Assembly: GCA_020746875.1 (NCBI GenBank)
Contig: JAGTJL010000001.1
Coordinates: forward strand, 806,001 to 870,000
From: Rhexocercosporidium sp. MPI-PUGE-AT-0058
Lineage: Eukaryota > Ascomycota > Leotiomycetes > Helotiales
Length of the DNA: 64,000 bases
Reading direction: 5' to 3'
In this document: in pieces, positions 1-10,649 of the stretch
How positions within the stretch are numbered: position 1 is the first letter of the stretch
How the letters are laid out: each line of letters opens with the position of its first letter
The notes under the pieces: model-generated
The model's database searches: none
The model's input: the letters and a program-made list of their open reading frames with translations, nothing else
What the model was told of the DNA's origin: nothing
Program-made: the position numbers and the translations under genes

Positions 1-3000
1 AGAAAAAGGTTAAATTTAAAAGTTTATTAACTTTATAAGAGCGCTTATTCTGTTTATACTTAAGAAAGGCGGAAGATTACGATTATATATTAATTATAAA
101 AGACTTAATATTATTATAATAAAAAATTAAACTTCTTTACTTTTAATTAATAAAACTTTCGATCGGTTAAGACGCGCTAAAGTATTTATAAAGCTAGACT
201 TAAAAGATGCGTATCACCGACTCCGAATTAAATAAAGCGACAAATAGAAAACGGCATTTCGGACTTAATATAAATACTTTAAATATTATATACTTCTTTT
301 TAAACTTTCGAATACTTTAGCGATATTTTAAGCTTATATTAACTAAGCCTTAATTAAGTTAATAAACGTTACTTATATAATTTATTTAAACGATATTCTT
401 ATTTTCTTTAAAAGCATCGAAAACTATACGGAAGCTATTCGAGAGGTCCTCGAAAAGCTTCGCACTTATAAACTTTACGTTAACCTTAAGAAATGCGCAT
501 TTAATATTAATATTATAAAGTTTTTAAAGTTTATAATAAGCCCGATAAGTATCCGAATAAACTCTTCTTAAGTCGAGAGCATCTAGAAATAGCCTTTGCT
601 TAAATCGTGGCGAAATATATAAGTATTCTTAAGATTTATTAACTTTTACCGCTGCTTTATTTATAGTTATATAAAAGTTATTTAATTTATTATTAATTTA
701 TTAAAAGAAATATAAAAAGAAAAAAAGACGGAACTTTTTCGATTCTTTTACGGAGCTATTATAGCATTCTTAATCTTATAAAAGAGATTCTTTTAAGCTT
801 TAATCCTTTATTATTTCGACTTTTAATTAAAGATTTAAATAAAAACAAATGCTTCGAAATTTGCTATTAATAGAATTTTATCTTAATTATTTAGTAGCGG
901 TACGGAGGCTTAATAGCATCTTATTGTATTTTACTCGAAGAAGCTCTCTTTTCTTAAATAATAATATAAAGCTTACGATAAGGAATTAATAATAATAATA
1001 TATATATTTAAGTAATAAAGTTAATACTTTTAAGGCGCTTTCGATATTATTATAATCCGAATAAATTATTATAATCTTAAATACTTTATGACGAAATAGA
1101 AGCTTATCGAACGGTAAGCGAGATAAGCCGATGAATTAATTAAATTCGATTTTATTATTAAATATTAAATTAAAGCTATAAATCCTATTAATAAGCCTTC
1201 GCGAAGATTTAATTTTAAAGACTCGAAACTTAGTCGAAGTAAAAATAAAAAATAAAAGTAATTACCGACGTTATATTAAAAGCTACGCTTAATTATAATA
1301 TTATAAAAAAGAAAGCTTTTATTAATAGCATTTCTAAAATCGGGGCTTAAATAACTTCGCATCGATAAGTTATTATAATTAAATTAAGGATTATTTATAA
1401 AGGATTTATAAAATAGCGAAGAATAATCGGAAAAGGTATAAGGGACTCCCGACGGGTTTATTATTAATATTATTAATTATAAATAATATATATTATAATA
1501 AGTAGTAGTTATATTATTATAAATTAAAATAATAAGTAATAAACTTTTAAAACTAATTTAAAATATAATCTTTAATTTATAAAAAGTAAATCCTTTTATA
1601 ATAAATAAGACGTATAAATTAATTCCGAGGGGACGTCGAGTTAAGTCTAAAGGATATTAGAAAATGTACGAAAATGAATTATTATAATATTATAATAAAA
1701 CTTATGTATTATTTAAGAAATCACTTTAAAATAAGATTTTAAGTATTAATTATAATAATGCCGTAATAAAATACTTTAAATTTTAAAGAACTTTTAAATT
1801 GCTTTTAAAGAAATACTTTTAATAAAAATTACGTATAAACGTTAAAAAGTATATAAGCACTTAGGTAAAATATTAAAAAAGAAAACTAAAAAGGCACCGA
1901 TTTTATAACGAATTAGCCTTATTTTCTATTCTTTTAAAACTTTAAGAAGAAATAATTATAAATTTTATTATAAACTTATCGCCGAATAAAAGAATAAGTT
2001 AAGTATACGATTTTATTCTCGTAATCGTCGATCGATTTACGAAGTTAATTTAATATATCCTTATAATAAAGACGATTATTACACTTAAGTTAGCCGAGTT
2101 TTTTATATAATATATATATAAGGACTTTAAATGCCTTAAAAGTATTATTATTAATAGAAGTTTTATTTTTATAAATAAATTTTAGTTTTTAATAATATTT
2201 TACTTTTAAGTTCGACGCCGATTTAGCACCGCATTTTATTTACAAATTAATAAGTAAACCGAATAATAAAATTAAGTCTTAGAATTTTATTTAAAGATAT
2301 ATTATAATTACCGCTAAAATAATTAAGCTTTTAAGCTAATTTTAGCGGAATTTATATATAATAATTTAATATATATATTTACTAGTTTAATACCTTTTTA
2401 AATATTATACGAGTTTAATTTAAAGCTTAGTTTAAACGTCGAGAATAACGTTTAAAAAGAAGAAGCACTTATTATAATTAAGAGAGTAAGATTCTTATAA
2501 TAAAAAAAAAAGTATTTGCGGAAAAGCTTTGAATTGCTTTCGAATCTTATAAGAAGTTTTACGATATTAAATACAAAAAGATTAAGTTTTAAGTTAAAAA
2601 CATGATTTTATTAATTACGAAGCACCTTTAATAGTTAAGGCCTTCTCAAAAGCTTATTAATAAATTTCTAAAGCTTTTTAAAATTAAAAAAGTTATTTAT
2701 AATTATAATTAAATATATTAGCTCGAACTGCCCCTAATTTATTATATTTATAATACTTTTTATATATTATTTTTAAAATCATAATAAAAACGAAAAGGAG
2801 TCGAAGCTAAACCGGAGGCAATTTAAATATAAGAATAAGAAGAGTTCGAGGTTAAGTCTATTTAAGCTTATAAAAATATAAGGTGAGGCCGCTTATATTT
2901 AATTCGTTAAAAGAATTACTTTATTATAAATAATACTTAAGAGCTTATAAGTTATTTTATATACGTTAAAGATATATTATAAGAATATTTAAGAAATATA

Positions 3001-3075
3001 TTAAGAAAAATAAAATCGGAATTATAATAAAAGTTATAAAAATAAAAAGATTAAAAGTAAAAGTTTTTATTTAAG
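1..3075 (+). mobile_element. Gypsy-1: RIP-degraded Ty3/gypsy pol, truncated by the window edge
   Basis: Conceptual plus-strand translation shows a Ty3/gypsy pol order despite many stops. A reverse-transcriptase block (KLDLKDAYHRLRIK near 190-232) is followed by YLNDILIFF near 380-409, where the family has Y-x-D-D; the first Asp is now Asn, a G-to-A change. An RNase H-like block lies near 935-1020 and an integrase core start (DFILVIVDRFTKL) near 2011-2050. A chain resembling the integrase C-terminal region continues to about 2630. CpA and TpG are almost absent while CpG is common, as RIP produces. The element is split at 3075 by the copia element, resumes at 9263, and is split again by gypsy-2. 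No LTR of this element is identified and its 5' part is outside the window. Confidence 0.85.
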
Positions 3076-3387
3076 TGTTAGATTTCACTTCGGTAACTCA
3101 TGCCGATTCTACCCTAGAATAGCCGAAGGAATTTCTACTGCTTACGCGGCCTGGAAATTACCTTCGTATTCCGGGAAATTACGCTCGTATTCAATTACGT
3201 AGCTCGTATAAGCTACGTAACTAATTACGTAGTCGTAGAAGCTTCTAGAGAAGCTATTATTTTGTATATAACTACTGAAGAGCTCTTCTAGCTCTTTAAG
3301 CAAGCAAGCAAAGCAATTCTCTCTCTTTGATCACGTGTCCTCACTTACTGCGCTTCCTCATTCCTGATTAGCTCGCCTAATCTCACA
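3076..3387 (+). repeat. Copia-1 5' LTR
   Basis: 312 bp, TG...CA termini, target duplication TTAAG immediately upstream. Nearly identical to 8946-9257 (nine transitions, no transversions or indels seen) and to the reverse complement of the solo LTR at 51322-51679. Contains two to three CAAG units near 3300-3312; the solo copy has a strongly expanded version of this tract. Confidence 0.95.
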
Positions 3388-3401
3388 TGGTAGCAATTCG
3401 G
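3388..3401 (+). other. Copia-1 candidate primer-binding site
   Basis: The sequence directly after the 5' LTR starts TGGTAGCAATTC. A TGGTAGC start next to the LTR is what priming by the 3' end of initiator tRNA-Met gives in Ty1-type elements. Only the first seven bases are convincing; the exact tRNA cannot be confirmed here. Confidence 0.55.
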
Positions 3402-4219
3402 CAATTCGCTAAGGCAGCCAATAATATCAGTTACCGACACACACCTTCCCGATCGAGACGACTAAGCTGAGCTTTCTCGGCTAATACCGCTTCGGCTGCT
3501 TCCGTTCAAACGCTTGTCGATAAAGCCATACTAGCTTCTCTTAACTAAAGTAAGCTAGACCCCTTTGAGCCCTTACTAACCCGATTAGGACGAATTACGG
3601 ACCCGAGGCCTTTGACCCTGAGACTAAACCCTAGGGAAATCATAACTTAGCGGTCCTTAGACGTTATAAGCGCGCGTAGCCACCTAGATTGCGGTTCTAG
3701 GTCTTATAACAAATTTCTCATTCCTAGGTGTCCATACTTTTTACGGCGCTAGCAGTGGCTATAAGTAGCGTGCTAGCGTGGCTTGTATTAGGGAGTGGCT
3801 GTCCGAATCGTCATTAATCTAGCATAAATTACAGTGGGTTTTTAGGCTTTTCTAGTTGTATAAGAAGCCATCCTCGGAGAGGGTTATAGTTAGTTAAGCT
3901 TATTAATTCCTGTGAGAAAAACTAAGCTAGTAGTGGCGCTAGCGTTGTAATAAGAGCCTAAGCAGACCCGCTGGGAACCCTGTTATAACAATAGCTAAGC
4001 GAAACCCTTGGTAAGGTAATAATAAGTCCTTGGCAAGGCTTTTTTACCTTAATTAATCGATTTTAAATCGATTTAGGGCATACCAAATTAAGGAGGGTAG
4101 CCTCATTATGAGGTTATAAAGACTTAAATAAAGTCTAAGACTAGAATAGTTTAATAAATTATTATAAGTGATAATCGCCTAAAGGAATCAAAGCTAAACT
4201 CAATCGAGATAAGCTTAAA
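3402..4219 (+). other. Copia-1 long untranslated leader
   Basis: About 820 bp between the primer-binding site and the gag start, with stops in all plus frames and no domain. It has several near-copies of GCTAGCGTGGCT/GTGGCGCTAGCGT around 3750-3950. A role in packaging or translation is possible, but nothing in the sequence demonstrates it. Confidence 0.5.
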
Positions 4220-7200
4220 ATGGCTGCTACTGCCTTTAAAGGAGAGAAGCTAGTAGGGAAGTCTAACTATATTGAGTGGATAAATCCCGCTAGTCTATTC
4301 CTGGAAATTAACGGCTATATGCCTTATATTTCCGGCAAAGCTTTACCTCCGGACTAATCCTTATATTACGCTAGGGGTACTGAAGGAGGTAGAACCGTAT
4401 TAGCCCCTTATTCTCACGAGCTAGCCGTAAAATATCATGAGAAGCTAGACTACTTTGAGACGCAAAGCCAAAAGGCGCTAGGGGCGCTAAAGTCGATTAT
4501 ATCGCTAGAGAATCAAGAGCGATTTAAAGACAAAGATACGGCTAAAAAGCTATGGAACGCTATTCAATCTACTTTCGGCTAATTAACGCTTGAGTTAGTC
4601 GGCCGTTATATAAATCAAATCGTCGATTCCAATTATAGCTCTTATAAGAGCATAGACGAATATATTAGCGTAATCCAATCGAGCGCCATATACTTAAAGC
4701 AGTTAGACTGCGAGATTCCAAAGCCCGTAATTGCTAGCCTAATACTTAAAGGCTTACCGAGCTCTTTTGACGCCTTTTCATCTCGTAAATACGAGAAAAT
4801 GTTAGGTGATCTCAAGAATATCGATATTGACGGTCTAATTAACGACCTAATTTCGGAAGAAGCTCGCATGGGCGCTAACGCCGACCTTAACGCTAATAAA
4901 GCGTTTAAAGGCGGCAAAGGCGGTAATAAGAAGCACTGCAATAAGTGCAAAGTCACGGGACATATAACGTCTACGTGCTGGGTCTTACACCCTGAGCTGA
5001 GGCCTAATAATTCGGAAAACCCGAATAAAAAGCCTAATAATAAGCCTAAAAAGGCTAAGGAGTCAAAAGGCGAATCAAAAATAGAGTCTACGAAGGCTAT
5101 TATGGCCGTATCTAAGACTTATACGCCGCCTAATAAGCACGTGAGGGCTAGAAAGCCTATAAAGGCACACACAAACGACTTATCCTTACCGAAGGGTAGG
5201 TCAAATGTGAAGCCTAAAGTGTAGCTTGAATCTCTAATTATGAGTACTTTTGTAAATACTATAAAGGAATTAAGCGAGTCCGATTCTGACCAATCAGAGG
5301 GAGATATTGTAAATCAAGCTTTTAGAACCGTCTATAATTACAGACTAGTTCTAGACTCCGGTGCTAGCGAGCACTATACGCCTAATAAGGGATGGTTACT
5401 TAACTATCAACTTACCCTTCGCAAATCGGTTACAATCGCTAATGGCGACGTATTACCGATACTAGGCACGGGAGATATTCCTATTAAGGGCAATAACGGC
5501 ATAGAAGTAGTTATCTAACGGGTAAACTATATTCCGGGGCTAAAAACGACCCTTTTAAGCTCAAGGGAAATGACTAAGAAAGGCTGGTTAATTAACTTTA
5601 CCGAGAACGGTGCTTTATTAAAGCATAAAAAAGGCCAATTACAAGCTAAATGGGACTATAACGCCTATTACGTTCAAGCGGAAGTCGATATTGACGCTCT
5701 CGAACCTGTAATATATTAGGTAGACTCAAATTCGCCGCTAGACCTTTACCATAAGAGGCTAGTGCATATAAACAAAGAGTCGATTCTTAAAACGATCGAG
5801 AAAAGCCATGGATTAAAGAAAATCCAACAAAAAGACGTAGAGCTAGCCGATTGTAACGCTTGTAATAGCGGCAAAATGTACGTGATCGGCAGTAAAAAGC
5901 CTATGTCAGACGCGCCACCCTTGACTATATTCGATATCGATATCGCGGGGCCTTTTAAAGTTAAAGGACTTAAAGGAGAGCGCTATTTCCTTACTATTAC
6001 ATGTAGAGGATCAAGAGCTATTTGGCTATACGCCTTAAAACTCAAAGCCGACGCTTATGACGTACTTATTGACTTCTATAATATAATAAATACGCAGTTT
6101 AGTCAGAAGGAAATCAAATTTATGGCGAATATTAAAGCTTTTAAGCTTAATAACGCCGGGGAATTCAAGTCTAATAAATGGACGCATTATTGCAAGCAAC
6201 AGGGGTATATATGTGAATACACTAGCCCTTATTCCCCTTCTCAAAACGGAATAGCCGAAAGGTTAAATAAATACCTTATTAAGCGGCTAATTAGCGTCTG
6301 TAAGGCTAAGAGAATACCCTTGTTTTTATGGCCTTACTTATTATAAGGAATAGCTTATATTAAGAATCGGTCATATAACTCCGTCATAAAGAAGACGCCT
6401 TTTGAAGCTCTATGCGGTAAATTACCGACAATCGACTATATTCGTATACTAGGCTCTTTAACTTACGTACTTGAGAATAAAAGAGCTCATAAGCTAGCCG
6501 ATAAATTCGACAGGGGTATTCTTGTCGGTTTTGAGTCTTCTAATAACTACTTGGTTTATTTACCGAGTAAAAGAGCCGTTATAAGCTTTAAAAACGTCCT
6601 AATTAAAGAGGATTTAATCCTTAAGGACGATATGACGGAAGAAACCGAATTCGACTATATAGTCGAAACACTTGAAGAGTTTGAAGGCGCTAGCGATGAT
6701 ATTACTAAGCCAATAAGTAGTATCAACGACGAAATGCCTAATAAAGGCAATATAAGCGAAAAGTCGCCTATCGACCAATCAGAGGGCGAGAAAACGGATT
6801 TTGAAGACGAATCCGACTTATTCGCACAAGAGCTCCCTCAAACGCCAAAGGCCAATAAAAGGCCTAATACGGCTAGCCCGGAAATGCCTAAAGCGCCTAT
6901 TAAGAGGCCTAGAAAGGATTATTTGAGCTGGGAGCCTAACGTCGTAACTAGAAACGCTAGTACTAGCGCCAAAGACTCTAATAACTCTTCGGAAAATCAG
7001 CCAGTAATACACTTAAGCTCTAAGACGGCTATTCGCCAGCTAAATAACTGGTTAATCGAAGAGGAAAAAGAAGCTTTTTCTGTCTATAAAGACGCTAAGA
7101 GACTAGCTTCTATGGCTCTAATAAGCTCTAAAATAGACGAAGATCTAGAAAAGGAGCTAATAAAGCTACCCGAAGAGCTAGAGGCTAATAAAGTCGTTAT

Positions 7201-8773
7201 TAAACGGACTAAAGGCCTTCAAATTTACGAGCCTAAAAGCCTTAAAGAGGCTATGGCCTCTCCGTACAAAGACTATTGGCTAAAAGCCATGGAAAAAGAA
7301 GCCAATTCCCTAGAAAGTCACAAGACTTAGGAAATAGTGCCAAAAGACGCTAGCAAGGCTTATAAGCCTTTAAAAACGAGGTGGGTGTATAAAATCAAAG
7401 AATCACTTAATTACTTCGAATTTAAAGCTAGATTCGTCGCTAAAGGGTTTGAGCAACTCTATGGCCTTAACTACGTAGATACGTTTGCTAGCGTAGTAAA
7501 ACAAATGACTTGGCGACTTATATTCGCCTTAGCGGTCCTTTACGGTTGGCTTATATGGAAAGTCGATATAATATCGGCTTTTACGTAGAGTAATATTGAC
7601 GTAAATACTCTGTATATAGTGCCTCCCGAAGGCATAAATGCCCAAAAATACGCTAGTAAACTACTCCTGCTTAATAAAGCCTTATACGGGCTAAAACAGT
7701 CAGCTAGGCTCTGGTTTATTACGCTAAAGGAAGTCCTAGTCTAAAAACTCGGTTTTCAAGCCTTAATTACCGAGAATTACATCCTAATTAATAAGGAGCA
7801 ACAGCTTATAGTCTCTATTTACGTAGACGACTTAGCGATAATTGGCCCAAGCGTTAATAATATTAAATCCTTTATTAAAGAGCTTAAAAAGCTCTTTAAA
7901 TTAAAGGATTTAAGGCTAATAAAGGACTACTTGGGTATAAATATCGACTATAACCTAGACAAAGGTTATATAAAGCTAAGCCAAGAGAGCTATATTGAGA
8001 AAGTGCTAGCGCGGTTTAATATGACCGACTGTAAGCCTAAAGATATACCAATGGATTCAAAGGCTAAACTAGAGCCTAATCCTAATCAGGCTAATAAAGA
8101 GGAAATAAATTAATATCAGCAAATTATAGGCTGCCTCTTGTTTCTTACGCTAGCAACTAGACCCGATATTTGCTACTCGGTTATAAAGCTCGCTCGATTC
8201 GCTAGTAACCCTAGCACCGATCACATGATTGCCCTTAAAAACGTGCTTAAATACCTAAAAGGATCAAAAAAGCTAAGGCTAATTTACGAAAAAAGCTCTA
8301 GTCGATATATAAGCGGCTATTGCGACGCCGACTACGCCGGAGATATTGGTACGGCTAAATCGACTAGCGGCTTAAGCTTTTACTTAGCGAGTTGCTTATT
8401 TAGCTGGAAAAGCAAGCTCCAAAGTATTATAGCTTAAAGTACGACTGAGGCCGAATATATGGCTATTAATTCGGCTTTTAAAGAGGCTGTTTATATAAAG
8501 CAGCTTCTAACTGAATTAGGCTATTACATACAGGAACGATTCCCTGTTTATACGGACAATAACGGCGCTCTCTTATTAGCTAATAACTCTTAATTTCACG
8601 AGAGGACTAAGTATATTGCCGTTAAATACTACTACGTCCGCGACCTCATAAATCAAGGCGAAATAGACTTAATTTATATAAGAGGGTCTAAACAAAAAGC
8701 CGACGGCTTTACGAAGCCGCTAGATAAGCCTAAATTCATTGAATTCATAAGGCTTTTAAGACTAGTCGAATAG
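4220..8773 (+). pseudogene. Copia-1 gag-pol polyprotein, 12 internal stops
   Basis: A single reading frame of 1,518 codons from ATG 4220 (context AAAATGGCT) to TAG 8771, with no frameshift. In order: a Gag region; a CCHC zinc knuckle (C-N-K-C...H...C near 4939-4980); the protease signature LVLDSGASEH near 5350; an integrase zinc-binding H/C segment near 5750-5880; an integrase core with DIDIAGPF near 5935 and NGIAERLNK near 6246; a proline-rich linker; reverse transcriptase with intact YVDD near 7820; and RNase H ending in ADGFTKPLDK near 8700. In-frame stops lie at 4355, 4580, 5222, 5516, 5717, 6344, 7328, 7586, 7742, 8111, 8435 and 8591. All are TAA/TAG at positions where Gln (or Trp at 7328) would be expected, consistent with C-to-T mutation. 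The integrase second catalytic Asp reads Asn (LNNAGEF near 6145). Confidence 0.93.
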
Positions 8774-8934
8774 GGCTAAAGCGGAGGAAATAAGATTGTA
8801 ATTTATATTTCTCTCTTCACAACTGGCCTACCCTCCGCAAAGGGTTATTTTATGTATTTAATCTATTCTTGTAAATATAAGCTCTGCTTTAAAGCTAGCT
8901 TATATATAAGCTTATAAAGCTATTACGTCACTCA

Positions 8935-8945
8935 TTAAGAGGGCG
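8935..8945 (+). other. Copia-1 polypurine tract
   Basis: The purine-rich run AAGAGGGCG lies immediately upstream of the 3' LTR, where plus-strand synthesis is primed in LTR elements. Recognised by position and composition only. Confidence 0.6.
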
Positions 8946-9257
8946 TGTTAGATTTCACTTCGGTAACTCATGCCGATTCTACCCTAAAATAGCCGAAGGA
9001 ATTTCCACTGCTTACGCGGCCTGGAAATTACCTTCGTATTCCGGGAAATTACGCTCGTATTTAATTACGTAGCTCGTATAAGCTACGTAACTAATTACGT
9101 AGTCGTAGAAGCTTTTAGAAAAGCTATTATTTTGTATATAATTACCGAAGAGCTCTTCTAGCTCTTTAAGCAAGCAAGCAAAGCAATTCTCTCTCTTTGA
9201 TCACGTGTCCTCACCTACTGCGCTTCCTCATTCCTGATTGGCTCGCCTAATCTCACA
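8946..9257 (+). repeat. Copia-1 3' LTR
   Basis: 312-bp direct copy of 3076-3387, followed by the second TTAAG target duplication at 9258-9262. Confidence 0.95.
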
Positions 9258-9262
9258 TTAAG

Positions 9263-9725
9263 TCTTAAAAAGCGCCGGAAGCAAAATAAAAGAAGCCCGA
9301 AAGTATAAACCGTAATATAATAAAAGCCCGAAGGCGCCATTTACAGCTCGAGGCTGCCCTCGCTAGGAGAGAGGAAGCGGCGGGCCCGAAAGTCCTCCTT
9401 TATATCCTCATTCTTATCCTTATCCTTAACCTCGCCCTCGGGGGCCTATCGAAGTCAGTACGGAGGAAATACGAAGGCATATTAATATTTATAAGAATAC
9501 GACGCAATAACTCTCGAAGAAGAGTGTTAATCTCGTTTTACGTAGCAAAAAGCTAGCGAAAGAAGGCATTAATAATAGCAGCAGCGGCAGAAGCAATAGT
9601 AATAGCGGCGGTAAGACGGGGAATAATAGAAGCGGGACGGAAGGGAGATAAGGCGTTACCGCCAGTAAACCGGGCGGCCCGAGTAAATCGGTTCACCGCA
9701 GTTATTACGGCAATAGCTAAGTCCT
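9263..9725 (+). mobile_element. Gypsy-1 fragment between two nested insertions
   Basis: Continuation of the host element after the copia-1 insertion, ending at the gypsy-2 LTR. It is less AT-rich than 1-3075 and purine-rich around 9560-9660 (AGC/GGC-like units). No domain is recognisable. It is assigned to gypsy-1 by contiguity across the copia-1 target duplication, not by homology. Confidence 0.55.
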
Positions 9726-10649
9726 TGTCACGGTCCGTGTATTTACTCGGTGTAAATACGGTGGGTTGTGTTGATCTCGAAGATCGAGAAGTAGGTGTAT
9801 TACGTACGGTGGAATAGATAATAATTAGTATGGTTGAAATATTATTTTTAGTTAAGCACGAAGCTCTTATTTAATGGCAGACGTGTTAGTCTTTTATAGA
9901 ACCTTTATATTGCACGACCGCTAGGACCGCCAGGTCCTGTCGGTCCTAGACCTCTAGACCTTAGCGGTCCAGCGGTCTATTACGTAAGAGAGTCGCGTAA
10001 TCTAGGGGCCTATTTGCTTTTTAGTTGTCACCAGTGGTTGCAGGAATTCGTCACGCACTAAATAACCGAGCCTCCGAAAGTCATAAGTTTCAAAAAGTCA
10101 TAAAACATATAATCTCTTATAAATATAATTCAAATTAAGAGAAGTGGAATTAATTAAAGTAAATATAATATTTAGTTAAATATTATAATTTTTCTTTTTT
10201 CTTTTTTATAATATTTACGTAAATACTTTTAATTAGTATTTAATAACTAATTCTTTTATAAATCTTAAATATATTTAAAATAAAACATTATAAGCTTAAT
10301 TATTAACTTCGAAAAATCTTTTGTTATAAGTTTTAGGATTTTATAATAATATAAATAATATGTATTAAAGTATTAAAGTAGTGACTTTTGCTTGATTTTA
10401 GTGTGTTCTCGCCTAACTTTTAGCGTGCGTGACGAATTCCTGCAACCACTGGTGTTGTTTACTGATAATAATATTTATATAATATATGACTTATGAAATC
10501 TTAAGTATTAGGGTTTTTTAAAGAGATGTTTTTAAGAGCGATACTCTCTTAATATATTCCTTTTAAAACTTTTACCTTTTTAAGCCTATAGTCTTAAGTA
10601 TTACGTTATCCCGAGGTCTAGTATTACGGGACGCGAGGCGTTCGTAATA
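9726..10649 (-). repeat. Gypsy-2 3' LTR, interrupted by an inverted-repeat element
   Basis: 924 bp = 494-bp LTR + 426-bp insertion (10029-10454) + 4-bp target duplication. Aligns end to end with 16556-17049; most differences are transitions. This copy keeps more C and G than the right copy. Confidence 0.93.
10029..10454. mobile_element. Non-autonomous DNA element (MITE-like) with 30-bp TIRs
   Basis: Perfect 30-bp terminal inverted repeats (10029-10058 and 10425-10454; outer end CACCAGTGGTTGC), flanked by TTGT direct repeats at 10025-10028 and 10455-10458. The related LTR at 16556-17049 gives the unoccupied site near 16855-16862 and confirms the boundaries. The interior is AT-rich with no coding capacity. 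CAC termini with a 4-bp duplication are compatible with CMC/Chapaev-type elements, but no transposase is present to prove the superfamily. Confidence 0.9.

Larger units (their letters stand above)
3076..9257 (+). mobile_element. Copia-1: complete Ty1/copia LTR retrotransposon, lightly RIP-mutated
   Basis: Two 312-bp direct LTRs (3076-3387 and 8946-9257) begin TGTTAG and end TCTCACA. They are flanked by the perfect 5-bp target duplication TTAAG (3071-3075 and 9258-9262). The domain order gag, protease, integrase, reverse transcriptase, RNase H identifies Ty1/copia. The element sits inside gypsy-1: removing it and one TTAAG rejoins AT-rich sequence of the same character. The two LTRs differ at nine positions by my reading, all transitions. 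The 6,182-bp element is structurally intact but its coding frame has 12 in-frame stops, so this copy should not be autonomous. It is much less mutated than its surroundings, so it is probably the youngest layer here. Confidence 0.95.

Noticed and set aside
4220..8773. Alternative genetic code (TAA/TAG read as Gln) to explain the otherwise open copia-1 frame
   Set aside because: CAA/CAG codons are common in the same frame, one stop falls at a Trp position, and LTR differences show the same C-to-T pattern. RIP explains all of it without recoding.
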